Assembly (NCBI GenBank): GCA_035578175.1
Contig: JAQMRL010000003.1
Span: 93,040,469-93,104,468, forward strand
Direction of reading: 5' to 3'
Length of the DNA: 64,000 bases
Source of the DNA: Catonia carolina
Lineage: Eukaryota; Arthropoda; Insecta; Hemiptera; Achilidae
Program-made: the position numbers and the translations under genes
Notes under the pieces: model-generated
Databases searched by the model: none
What the model saw: only the letters and a program-made list of their open reading frames with translations
What the model was told of the DNA's origin: nothing
Shown here: positions 12,256 to 23,658 of the stretch, in pieces
Layout of the letters: every line of letters begins with the position of its first letter
Numbering within the stretch: position 1 is the stretch's first letter

Positions 12256-12388
12256 CATCAGTTTCATTGTGCAGGTACAATTAAAAAAGACTATACAGAA
12301 TGTTAAAGTGATGAAGTGAGGAGGTTATCTCATTCGTAACGTAGCTGACTGAAGCCGTCAGACAAGCTATGTTGTAGCCTATATGTAG

Positions 12389-13122
12389 TGTGACAATATA
12401 TAAAGAATATACAATAAGTGTATATTCAATAAAAAGAAAGATTGTTCGAGAATTTTCAAGGAGGATCGTATTTTAAAAATTAACGTAAATAATAAGAATG
12501 ATAAACAGGTTTCCAAGAAATAGTTAAAAATACTATGTACTATATAAATGGTTGTATAGAACAGGTAGGCCTGCCTATTGTTGCACGGCTATTGTGAAAG
12601 AGCCGGGTACCTATTTAGATAATTGGTATTTTTTTAACACCTTCTATTCAATCCTAATTTGTTTACAGTTTGTTACGATTTATCCAGAAGGCGTCAGAAG
12701 GATTTTGTATTTTTATTATTATATCAAAAATCTCTGTCCTTCTCGATATCTCCATAGATTCGCCTATATAAGCGAAGCTATTTATTCAGTTGAGTCACTT
12801 CCGATTCCTCTGTGATTAAATAAGCGAATTGCTTAGTGCGTTAGAGATGGTCAACGTTACTGTGAATTACTGTCTATTGTTTAATGTTTATTTATTCTGT
12901 ATTATTTTTGTAAGTAGTATTTAGCAAATTGGTTAAGTTTGTTTATTGCTAATAGTTAATATAGTTAATTTGTTATTTATTAATTATAATTTACTTGTAG
13001 ATTTTAGTCACTTTATTAATTTTAATTCTTAGTTGTAATAAATACTTGTAATTTTAAACTTAAGTGTGCTAGTTATTTAATTTACCCAGATCCCGAAACG
13101 GACCTTATAGATAAGTCTCACA
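12389..13122 (+). repeat. Solo LTR, family S, copy 1 (734 bp)
   Basis: It begins TGTGACAATAT and ends GTCTCACA, giving the TG...CA ends of a retrotransposon LTR. It aligns along most of its length with 56,356-57,088, which has nearly the same size. Inside are a TATA-like box (TATATAAG, about 12,765), a following TTCAGTTGAGTCA initiator-like region, and AATAAA near 13,038. The shared 3' block reads CCCGAAACGGACCTTA. The flanks are GTAG on the left and GTAT on the right, a 4-bp target duplication with one mismatch. No internal retrotransposon sequence adjoins it, hence solo LTR. Confidence 0.7.
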
Positions 13123-13979
13123 GTATATGTATCTAGAAATCATCTGAAATCTATTGAATACATTTTAAATATTTCTTTAAAGGTTAAATAAATCATAGTT
13201 TCAAATGTCACAAATTTGCAACTTTATTAATATTTAAATTTGGGTAAAAAATTTGCATTTTAATCATTCGTTACAACTAATTTTATTGTCATCCAAGATG
13301 AGCGAGGGCACTTGATAAGGGAGTGGTCATTGGAAAGTTCAAACTGAAGTGGCTCGGTCGTTTACCTTTTCACACTCATTTCCATTTTTAAAACAGTAAC
13401 TACCTGTCAGTATAATTTGTTTACATCGCTCTTGTTTCGTTCGTAACTAACGTTTAATAAACTTTTATAAAGTACTACAGTCACATGCTTAAAGTGAATT
13501 TTCCTCTTAACATTATAATATATTCGATTTCCTGAAAAATTATTTAATCCGAATTCTTATTTTAACTGACCGACTCGGTGGTTTGTTAGATAGATACAAT
13601 GAAATAAATAACAAAGTTCCCGGTTTATATTCCGGTTATTTTTTTGTAAATAACGTAGATTATAGTGTATTTAATGATAACTACCTGCCTTCCGAATTAA
13701 ATTACACAATAATACTCAGTTATTTTTAATAACCAATCTCACAATTACATAAACACTTGTAGTCTTATTTCGCAATTTTTTATATCAGTTTTATTTTATG
13801 AAATAAAGTATGTGGCTAAATCAACAATTCCCGTCACCTTAATGACACTTCAAAAGAAAGTGAACTTCACAGCATCATCACTAAATAGTATCAACACTGA
13901 AACATTAATTCAATTTTTTTTAACATTAAATTTTAAATTAAACATTTGTTAAGGCATTTACACCGGGGTTTGCACTATC
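13123..13979. other. Unassigned non-repetitive sequence
   Basis: No transposon terminus is evident. It precedes the possible host exon at about 13,980-14,285 and could contain its promoter, but I cannot place one. Confidence 0.35.
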
Positions 13980-14285
13980 TTGTAATCCTCTTTGCTTTTT
14001 CTTCCTCTTCCTTCTTTCTTCTTCTTTTTGTTGGCCACTTGTACATTGAAACGTATCGTATGCGGACGTGCTTTCGGCGTTACTCAATCGGTTGGCGTCT
14101 CGCATGACGCTAACATTGCTTTCGTACTTTTAAGGCTTATTCGTTTTAACGCTCGTTTATATTGTGCTTTGTTGTGTTTTTTATTATTATTGTTTATGTA
14201 CTTAAAAGTGTATTCTAACGTTCATCAAGTCGGCAGTGCGACTTGTTCCAATCAACGTGTTTCTTCATCAAGTTTCAACCAGGTA
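13980..14285 (+). other. Possible host first exon with strong splice donor
   Basis: This segment is less AT-rich than its surroundings, shares no repeat with the rest of the window, and ends at CAACCAG followed by GTAAGTACG (exon end near 14,281), a near-perfect metazoan 5' splice site. An open frame of 103 codons starts at 13,992 (MLFLPLPSFFFFLLATCTLK) and runs through the donor. Its leucine- and phenylalanine-rich start could be a signal peptide or could just reflect the TTC-rich DNA. It may be an untranslated leader exon. No partner exon was found. Confidence 0.3.
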
Positions 14286-15208
14286 AGTACGTTCTGTTCA
14301 TGATAATAGTTTGCTGTACAATTGGTCAATACTCCTGTGTCTTCCTCTCCTCATTTTTACGTGTTCTATCACAAGTTCTTTTGGTCTTATGCACTGACCG
14401 CTACAAATGTGCATTGGTCCTCCTAAGGCTTAATTTCGAGTCAAATTCGTTTCTTAAAATCCACCAAAACCATTTTACAAGGTGGTAACCTAAACAATAT
14501 TAATTTTGTTATTTCCTTCTCAAAATCTCGTCATGGCTTTTACCAATTTTCATTTTAGAATTTTTAGCAGAATCCCGAAAGTGTCCTCTTTACAATCATG
14601 TAAAAGATTTTTTAATCCGTTCGATAGAACTCTGTATTTAAGGACAAATTTAATACAAAATTTGTAAAAGCCTTAACGAGTCTCCATAAAAAGAATATTA
14701 AATTTTTAATTAATCTAATTCATTTCTCTTCCTTTTTGGTGTGTGTAAGTATTTAATAAATAAACCACGTAACTTTAGGGTTTTCTTCACAGATTGAATT
14801 TTCTTCATATAAAAAGTCTAGGTCGTATGTGTTGGACGCCCCGCAATCTGTTAGCGCGCCTACAAAGACTGTGAATGCAACATGTAACACAATACATCAT
14901 TGCGGGTTGCAGGGTGTACAGGCGATATTTATATGCTTCACGTGCATTGATGATAAATGATACATAACTTGTTTGTAACTGATGAAGTTCCACTTATGCA
15001 GGAGGCCACAATGCTGGTAAAATTTCACTTAAAAATTTTCCCGATGTTTTTGAAGTTACACTTTAAAATATTCCCGATTAGATGTTATGTTTTTTATTAA
15101 ATCTGGAACCAATAATTCCGATGTTTTGTCTAGTGTTATTGTATCGTTTTCTGACAGGATGTCTTTTATTTATTATTGTTTATCTAAAGTGGAATTCATT
15201 GTTTTTTT
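14286..15208. other. Unassigned sequence
   Basis: No gene or repeat end recognised. If the upstream donor is real, this would be intronic. Confidence 0.3.
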
Positions 15209-15570
<362 letters not shown>

Positions 15571-17269
15571 TGTATAATTTGTATAACCTTAAAGTTATAC
15601 TTAAAATTAGTTATTTTTAAGGTTCTTTAAAAATTATTTTAGAATTATATTAAAAGTTATATTCAATTGTATAACTTTTAATAGTTGTATGATTTTGAGA
15701 CATAGTGTTTACTATAAAAAATATAATAATATAATTTATTAGATTTATTAGACTTTAGAATGTTTTTTTAGAAACTGTTTTTTATTTTAGAATGTCATTG
15801 TTTCAATCCTACCGCAGTCATTAAATCTCTTTTGTACTGTTATTACTAAATAATAGAACACCTACCGTAGGACATAGCTTTAACCATTTTTGGGTAGGTC
15901 AATTTCCCCCACCTCGTACATTGTGAATTGTTGTAAATGAACTTATAGTTTTTTTTCGCAACTCTATCTCTTCTATTCTTAAATGATTCAGTCATTTAAT
16001 TGACTGTCCATCTGATAAGAAACAGAACTATTTATTTTATTTCAGCCCTGCAACGAACAGATTGAGTGTAAATAATTTTACACTCCTCCTAACCAACAGG
16101 TATTAACAGTAATAACAATATTAATTGATTGTTTTATCATAGTGTTAATTTATAGGCAAACTATTTCTTCTTTTATCTTTCGGCCTAATGAGGATCTTGC
16201 TACAAGACTTTTCCTCATATCTGTTGTTATCTCATTTTTATTTCTATTTTTCACCTCCCCCTTTTTTCTTTTTTTACCGTCAAATAAACCAGATATATTG
16301 CAAATTTAAAACTGTAAGTGAACGATGAGTTTCTTAATTTTTAGGTACGTTAGAAATGATAATGTTGTTGGGTTTTCTGAAATAATACAAACACATTTAC
16401 ACACGCCCGTGCACGCACATCTACTCGGATGAATACATTGACACAGTTATTTTATTTTGCATTAAGGGAGCAATCTAAAGTTTTCTGTGAATTATTATGG
16501 TTTACTGATTGTTGTACTTTATGCTATGATAGAATTGAGAAAAAGTAAATTTGATAAATAAAATTTATGAATAAATGTGGTATAAATAAGCACAAGCACA
16601 CATAAGAAATGTCAAAAGTATTACAGGTAACGAGAAAAATATTGTGTTTCCTGTTACATCAGACTATCCCATTTCAAAAGGAAAATACGGTTGTTACTGG
16701 AGTATCAGTTTATTTCATTTCTTCACATTTGTTGTAATGTAACTGTCAAATTTTTTTTAAATGAAATGGTATTAAATTTATATTCCTTATTTTCTTGTTT
16801 TCTTTTTAAGAAATATAACCCAGAAGAATAAAGTCTTAGTTATTTGGTATTTTGTGAAAAATTGGGTCTGCAATGAAATATTATAGCAGAGGATAATTTT
16901 ATCGTATTTCTGAAATTTTATTTTGATTTTTCGATTTGTTACATTATGCTGATAGCGTTGTTCTTTTCCTGATTATTTTTTTTCGTTATTGGTATAATTA
17001 GAAATTTAATGTTCTATGAGTTTCCAAAGAATTTTTATAAAAGCCTTCGGATCTTTATAAAATAACCCGCCAGTAACCTGGTAGAGTCACAACCAAACCG
17101 TTAGTAACATCAGTTGGGCTAGTGACTTTGTTTGGTGACTAGTTAAAACTCACTTACGAACAACAATAAATCGGCTTTTATAATTTAAATGTGTATTATA
17201 TTTTAGTTAGTTTTATAATTAAAAGGTGTATTATATTTAATTAAATAGGTATATAATAATTCTCCTGCT
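15571..17269. other. Unassigned AT-rich sequence
   Basis: No gene recognised. Around 17,038-17,120 two TATA-like boxes (TATAAAAG, TATAAAAT) precede a GC-richer patch, reminiscent of a promoter or LTR, but no partner copy was found. Confidence 0.35.
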
Positions 17270-17310
17270 GCTCTTCCTCCTCCTCCTCCTCCTCCTCATT
17301 CTTCTTCTCT
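17270..17310. repeat. (CTC)n microsatellite
   Basis: A short polypyrimidine run of CTC and CTT triplets. Confidence 0.9.
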
Positions 17311-17405
17311 TTATGGGTTAGACATTTTTATCTGTTCCGGCACTTATCTTTTCTTTGGCCTACCAATATCTCTGCCGATTAATAATAATAATATTATTAT
17401 ATTTT

Positions 17406-17900
17406 TACTTTCCCTTTCCTATATGAGTATGTAGGAAGGAAAGTATTGTTTTCATGTCGATTTTTCGAAATCGAGTTTTCACCGGATACACGATGTCAGA
17501 CACCATGCACCCAAAAAAACATGTTTTTACCAATTGGTCTGTGTGTGTGTGTGTGTGCGTGTGTGTGTGCGTGTGTGAACAAAATATCTCAAGAACGGAA
17601 CATCGTTCGAAGTTAAAACTTAAAACTTAACGTTACATACTACTGCCGGACCCGACACGAACATTTTCATCAAAATCGGTCAACTGGAAGTGGTTGGAAG
17701 TGGGTGGTTTATTCGTGTCATTTTTCACTTTTTTGCAATTTTCTCTAAAAATGACTCTTACGATTTTTTTTAAATATCGCCTCATTTACTACAATTTTTT
17801 CTCTCTACAAGATAGGGCAGATCCATGTCTGCTGAAATTATTGGGAGGCTGTTCTCTCGTAGAAAAAAATGGTGGCTTTAAGATTTCAGCCTTAATAAAT
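17406..17900 (+). mobile_element. Dispersed repeat R1, copy 2 (3' truncated)
   Basis: It starts ACTTTCCCTTTCC and follows the R1 order: CCTATATGAGTATGTAGG, TTTCGAAATCGAG, the TG microsatellite (about 17,538-17,577), TCAAGAACGGAACATCG and GACCCGACACGAACATT. Similarity fades near 17,900, before the right third of the family. Confidence 0.75.
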
Positions 17901-18671
17901 TCAAAAACTCTTTTTATCTTCTTTAGATTCAAAATAAAAGATAAAAAAAGCTTTTCAAAGTAATAATTTTTTTTTATTTTCAATAGAAGTCGTTTTTTCT
18001 AGCTATATTAAAAATTTTCTTCAATTTCATCCTTTGATATTTTTAACAAAATACATGTACTGTATGTCTATTTTAAAATCCTTCATGATTTTTTTTATTA
18101 AAACTTGAGATAATTTTAAATTTATGTTTTTTACATTTCTATAGTAAACATTTCTATAGTACGATTGTTGTATTTGTAGGTGTGATAAAACTGTGTGCCT
18201 TTTACCCGAAGTAATTCAGGAAGCAGAGGAGACTGCAGCTTCATTGTAACTAAAGATCAAATGGTGGATGTTGATGGTGATGATGACGATGATGATGATG
18301 ATGAAGAGGGAAGTGGTTGAAACGAACTCTTGAAGAAAATAATTAAGAATGAAATGGAGCGCGAGTAACAATTGAGACGTTTCACAGCTATGCTGCTTTA
18401 CAGTTTCTATAGCTGTTCTATTCGAATAAAAGTGCATTAAATGCAACCGCTATTCTTTTGCAGTGTTTTCTCACTTCCTGTCAATTATCAGTACCATCAA
18501 ATTCTACCTGCAAATATATATATCATATTGTAATATAAAATGTAAACAGTTATAAATAAAAAGCGTGAAATTTTATATGTTTTTATTTCCTTTTACAAGT
18601 AATTTATCATTTCTAGACAAAGAAGTATGTTTAGGGCCGCTCCTGAATATTTCTGTATTGGTGTTTATTTA
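17901..18671. other. Unassigned AT-rich sequence
   Basis: A GATGATGATG run lies near 18,272-18,306. No gene recognised. Confidence 0.35.
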
Positions 18672-19147
18672 CAGGCATCCCTTTGAATTACACGTTTTGA
18701 TTTACACGATTTTGAAGTTACGCGGTTTTTATTTTAGCCCCTTTTCTTAAAATACGCGGCTACGGTTTCAAAGTTACACGATTAAAGATGTAACTAAAGA
18801 AGCAAAGAAAAAGACACTGGATAATGTGATAAACAGCCACTGCACTGGACAATGGAGACCTCATAGCGATAGAGGCAGAAGTTGATTTCTCACCATATGG
18901 TGTTGGCAGAACAGGAATTTGTAAAATACAGACAGACAATGATTCAATATCACAACCGTCTTGTTCTACGCCCACGTTTCCGCCAGCCCTAGTGGTGAAA
19001 GGTTTATGTAAAGCTTTCGAACATTTTTAAAAGTTCTGTGAATACATACAAGAAAATTATTCCGAAACTGCGAGAAGTAATAAAGTGTTCAATGGTATTA
19101 CAAAGTGAGGTGAATTGTTATCAAATAACGCTTGACGAACTCAAATT

Positions 19148-20501
19148 TGTTACCCCTTTTGTTTCGGGCGAAAACCAAAAAAACCAGAAAACAAAATTGG
19201 CATTGGGGAAACAAAAAAACTCCAACAGGAGGGACTGCAGTGATGTGATACCAAAATTAAATCGAGAAAATAGTTTACTAAAAATAATTTAATAAGCTGT
19301 TAAATAAATAGAGTAATTAAAAATTACGGTTACAAACAATTTCATCATTAACGGAGTAAGTTATACAAGCGCATAAATGAATTTTTACCCAAAAAAATAG
19401 CCAAATTTCCAAAAAAACAAAATACATAAAAAAAATATTAATACATCAATATATTTAATTACACATGCTTAGTACTGGATCCAGTTTTAAAAAAATAATA
19501 AAAAAAGGTTGATAATTAATAATAAATGTAATAATAAAAGAAACAATTGATTGAATTTTCAATTAGGATAGGCCTTTTAAATAATGAATTGATAAAGTTG
19601 AAAAATAAATTAATTCGTAAGGAAACATTATTAATTTGGCTTTAAGATGATTATTTAGATAATATAAAAATAAATTATTATTTGATTTAAAAAGAATAGT
19701 TCTTTTTATTTTAACAAAACCAATTGGATAAAACCAAAATGCAAATTTAAAAAATTTGAAAGTAATGTTATACAAACAAAATATAATTTTAAAAAAAATT
19801 TAGGTAGAAAAGATAAAAAAAGAATATGGAACTAGATTAAGTCCACTCATTATTATCGCAAGATACAAGGTAAAGATGAAATTTAATTTTTTATCATAAC
19901 ATAATTTTTTTATATAAAAAAATGCTTCAAGGTAGTTTTTTTGAAAAGACGAATCACATCGCCGATAAGAAATTTTCGGGTTTCGAAAAGCAAATGCGTA
20001 TCGGATGCCCCTTGGCCCAAACAGGATTACGTTAATTCTTGCACAGAATAGCTTTAGTCAGGGCTTGAAAAGGATCCATCCCAAATTAGATATAATTCTG
20101 CCCCAAACTGGGTCCCGGAACCCGAGAAAGCAAAAAGGTCAAGACCAAAAACAGCATAACGCACCCCGAAAAAGACTTAAAAAAAACATTAACGACATAA
20201 GTACCAAAACGCGTCAGATGCCATGACCTTTCGCTGCAAGAAGGACGAGACACGCAAAATTTACCAAAAAAGAAAACTCGGTATGACGTCACGGATCCCC
20301 TCCAACAAGGAGGAGAGGAACTAGTACCGCAGATAAGACAGATGGCAGCGAACGGAAAGCAAAAGCCTAAAAGAGCGAATCAATTAAGAGATAATTAATT
20401 AACGTCGACAGAGCAGATAACGAAAAAAATTAATCCAAATAGAACAATGCAAGGAAAATTAATTTTAAAAATAAAATGTAACATTGAAAATAAATGTTAC
20501 A
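19148..20501 (-). repeat. Gypsy 1 3' LTR
   Basis: In plus orientation it starts TGTTACC and ends GTTACA. It repeats at a constant offset of 7,133 bp with no indel. The GTAACATT/AATGTTAC pair at its right edge forms a small inverted repeat. The GC-poor centre has many AT tracts; the short open frames inside are not genes. Confidence 0.95.
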
Positions 20502-20520
20502 GGCTCCACCCGCCAAAGAC
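20502..20520 (-). promoter_or_regulatory. Gypsy 1 probable polypurine tract
   Basis: Directly inside the 3' LTR the minus strand reads GGCGGGTGGAGCC, a purine-rich stretch in the position of the plus-strand primer. It is less pure than the tract of element 2. Confidence 0.5.
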
Positions 20521-21198
20521 AGACAAAACCAAGAATTGGTCTTGTCTGCCCTTGCCGAGACGAGACCGAAGAAAGGGGAGTTTAAAGTCGCCCCCCGAGC
20601 ACGACTGACAAGAGCCCCCCCAAAACCCCACGGGAGTAGTTAGGGTCATCTCCCTCGCGTGACCGACACAAGCAAAAACGGACTGAAAAATCCTCCCCAC
20701 TTGCCCAACAACCACCCAACTAAGGGAAGCGATTAGAAAAGCAAGGGGGCTTCCCAAGTCCATGGTGACAGCATTTGTCACAACCGCCCAACTAAGGGAA
20801 GATGTAACAAATACAGCACCTCCAACACCATACCATCACCGAAATCTAAAGTAAAACTAAACTAACCTAAAACAATTGAAGAAAACCAACAAGTAAGGAA
20901 AGGACTCACTATGTCCGAAAAGGAGGAGAAAAACCCCCAAAAAGGGCGACACAGGCCCAGAGATCAAAGATCTTCCAAAAGGGAAAGAGGTACGGAGACG
21001 TCTCCCCGACCAAAACCCCAAAAGCGCAAGGGAAAACAAGCCCAAGGCGCGCAAAGAAAAGAAAAGGGTGCAAAGACCACAAAAGACAAAAACAAGGGAT
21101 CCCAGCGCCATCAAAAAAACAGGAAAATTTCTCAACAGAGAAACATAAGGGTCGACCACCAAACAAACAAAACACAACAAGAAAAGGCCAAACAAGAC
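20521..21198 (-). other. Gypsy 1 3' non-coding region
   Basis: Between the pol stop and the polypurine tract the coding strand is strongly pyrimidine-biased. Frames on the minus strand are hydrophobic and frames on the plus strand (20,911-21,360, 149 aa) very basic; both are explained by that bias. I find no envelope features such as a cleavage site or fusion peptide. Confidence 0.5.
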
Positions 21199-23658
21199 CT
21201 AACCAGTGCAAGTATTAACAAGAGTGACGTCCGAAATAACATCAGGAACGTCGTCATCGCAGGGAAAAGACAAGTCCGAATGTCGGACGGGACCATAAGC
21301 GGCCTTAAGTTGAGATACGTGTGCTTTACGCACACACGTAGTAGAATCGGGAGGAGCTAACTCCACAGTAACGGGGGTCAGGAATTTCAAAATAATAAAG
21401 GGGCCGAACCAGCGTGTCATAAGCTTCGCTGACTGCTTATTTATACCTGAGCTCAAATTGTGCTTAAGACACCAAACTAAATCACCGATCTTGAATTCGT
21501 TTTCCATTCTTCCTTTATTGTAACATTGGGCAAAGCGCTTCCTGGCCTTAACCAGGTTATCTTTAGCGCTTTTCCACACTTCCGCAGCAGTGCTGACATC
21601 TTGAGGTAGCAAATCGTTGATTTTCCAGAGATTGGATAAAGGACAAGAAGGAAGGAGTTTAAAGATGATGTTGAAAGGAGAAGTTTTGATCGAATCATGA
21701 TAAGAATAATTAAACGCAAGTTGCAGCCAGGTAAGAGACTGATCCCAATTGGTCTGAGAGTCGGAGTGGAACGCTATAAGAGCAGCCTTGAGATTTCGAT
21801 TAAATCTTTCGGCGTTCGAAGGTTGGGGGTGATAAGGGGACAAGGTGGCGAATTTAATGCCAAGTGAAAAGAGAAAATTCCTAAAAAGATTGGAAGTAAA
21901 ACAGCTAGCGTTGTCGGAGATAACAACATCGGGAAAACCGAAACTTTGAAAGACATAATCCTTAAGGGCTTTAATAGTATTGGCGGAGGTGGCATCACGA
22001 ACAGGACAGAGCCAGGTAAACTTGGAGAAAGAATCAACGATGACAAGAATATAACGGTAGCCGTAGCGAGTACGAGGTAAGGGACCGACGTAGTCAATAT
22101 GAAAAACATGGAAAGGGCGAGTAGGAACAGTCGAAGCTAACAGACCAATCTTGGTATTGCGGGATGGTTTACTAACAGCACATATGGAGCAGGACTTTAT
22201 ACGGTGTTCAATATCCTTGGACATGGAAGGCCAATAGAAATATTGCGAAATCTTCACACGGGTTTTCATGAAACCTAAGTGTCCCCCCAAAAGGGAATTA
22301 TGAAAATACGAAAATACCATGTCCACCAAGACAGACGGAAGAACAACACGGGAAGGGAAACGCCCTAAGGGTTTAATACACAAAACATTTTTAGAAAGGA
22401 AATATTTGGAAGAAGGAACACCGTCCTTTAAAGAAGAAATAATAGTCTGCAACTCAGGATCATTGCTTTGATGAGACGAAATATCAGCAAAAGCTAAGGG
22501 GAAATTATTGAGGATGGGGAAACATTCAATATCATTTTCGACATCAACGACTTCATTTTCTTCAAACATTCGGGAGAGAGTGTCGGCGATAACATTTTGT
22601 GTGCCTTTAATATGAGTGACGGTAAACTTCATTGACATAATCTTTGCTATCCAACGCCCCAACTTTCCCAAAGATCTGGGGCGCGCCAATAGCCAAGACA
22701 GAGCCTGATTATCAGTTTCTAACGCAAACTCACGGTGTTCAAGGTATGGCCTAAACTTCTCCATACCATACACAACGGCGAGACATTCGAGTTCATAGGC
22801 GGATCCTTTTCTCTCCTGTAGAGTCAAACTCCTGGAGGCATAGGCAACAGGTTGACGAGAACCGTCGATTTCTTGAAGTAAGACAGCGCCTAGAGCACAC
22901 GAACTGGCATCAGTTTGCAGAATAAAACCCTTCTCGAAGTCAGGGATACGAAGCACGGGTGGATTACTTATAGCGTCCTTCAGGGTGTCAAAAGCCTTTT
23001 GAGCATCGTCACTCCAACGGAAAGATTTTCTTTTCCCACGAAGGGCATTCAACGGAGCGGCGATATCGGAGAATTTAGGAATAAATTTACGAAAAAAATT
23101 CACCATACCGACGAATCTAGATACAGCCTTGGCATTTTTAGGGGTAGGGAAATTTAAAATAGCGACAGTGCGCTCAGGGTTAACCTTAATGCCACCTGAA
23201 GAAATGAGGTGCCCGAGGAAACCTACTTCATTAACCGCAAACTTAACCTTCTCAGGGTTAACGGTTAAACCAGCTTTAGACAAACGAAGAAGAATATCAT
23301 TAACATGTTCGACATGAGAATCAAAATCATCGGAAAAAATTAAGACGTCGTCTAGAAAATTAAAGACATATTTAAATTTGACGTCATGGAAAATTTTATC
23401 AAGAAGACGGGACAACACCTGGCCACCAGTGGCTAAACCGAAAGGGATGCGTGTAAACTGGTACAGCATCCAAGGGGTGCAAAAACTAGTCACATGTTTG
23501 GATTCCTTAGAAAGAGGAATTTGATGATACGCAGAGTTGAGATCGAGAATCGTAAAATATTTAGCCTTTCCAAACCAATCAAAGCAGGAATGTAAATTTG
23601 GAAGAGGGACAGCTTCAATGTCAACATGCTTGTTTAATTTACGATAGTCAATAACCAT
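21199..23658 (-). CDS. Gypsy 1 Pol, RT-RNase H-integrase part
   Basis: This 819-aa frame begins inside the reverse transcriptase at MVIDYRKLN. The catalytic site is FLDD (residues 101-104), with a further RT aspartate in TILDLNSAYH (39). RNase H follows, with D250 (LQTDASS), ETDNQALSWLL (D316) and VIADTLSRM (D359). The integrase has an HHCC finger (H453, H460, C490, C493) and a D,D-35-E triad (D522, D582, E617). A GPY/F-like segment, TRWFGPFIILKFLTPVTVEL, lies near the end. The protease and RT start lie upstream in another frame; a single-base frameshift near 23,700 separates them, so this copy is unlikely to make full Pol. The listed Met is simply the first in frame. Confidence 0.95.
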   Translation of the reverse strand: MVIDYRKLNKHVDIEAVPLPNLHSCFDWFGKAKYFTILDLNSAYHQIPLSKESKHVTSFCTPWMLYQFTRIPFGLATGGQVLSRLLDKIFHDVKFKYVFNFLDDVLIFSDDFDSHVEHVNDILLRLSKAGLTVNPEKVKFAVNEVGFLGHLISSGGIKVNPERTVAILNFPTPKNAKAVSRFVGMVNFFRKFIPKFSDIAAPLNALRGKRKSFRWSDDAQKAFDTLKDAISNPPVLRIPDFEKGFILQTDASSCALGAVLLQEIDGSRQPVAYASRSLTLQERKGSAYELECLAVVYGMEKFRPYLEHREFALETDNQALSWLLARPRSLGKLGRWIAKIMSMKFTVTHIKGTQNVIADTLSRMFEENEVVDVENDIECFPILNNFPLAFADISSHQSNDPELQTIISSLKDGVPSSKYFLSKNVLCIKPLGRFPSRVVLPSVLVDMVFSYFHNSLLGGHLGFMKTRVKISQYFYWPSMSKDIEHRIKSCSICAVSKPSRNTKIGLLASTVPTRPFHVFHIDYVGPLPRTRYGYRYILVIVDSFSKFTWLCPVRDATSANTIKALKDYVFQSFGFPDVVISDNASCFTSNLFRNFLFSLGIKFATLSPYHPQPSNAERFNRNLKAALIAFHSDSQTNWDQSLTWLQLAFNYSYHDSIKTSPFNIIFKLLPSCPLSNLWKINDLLPQDVSTAAEVWKSAKDNLVKARKRFAQCYNKGRMENEFKIGDLVWCLKHNLSSGINKQSAKLMTRWFGPFIILKFLTPVTVELAPPDSTTCVRKAHVSQLKAAYGPVRHSDLSFPCDDDVPDVISDVTLVNTCTG

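Noticed and set aside
18216..18446. Minus frame with isoleucine/threonine repeats
   Set aside because: Produced by the GATGATG tract; no domain or splice support.
20857..21211. Hydrophobic minus frames as a Gypsy 1 envelope gene
   Set aside because: No signal, cleavage or fusion motif; explained by pyrimidine bias of that strand.
22915..23317. Plus-strand frames within Gypsy 1 pol
   Set aside because: Antisense shadows of the RT/RNase H coding sequence.
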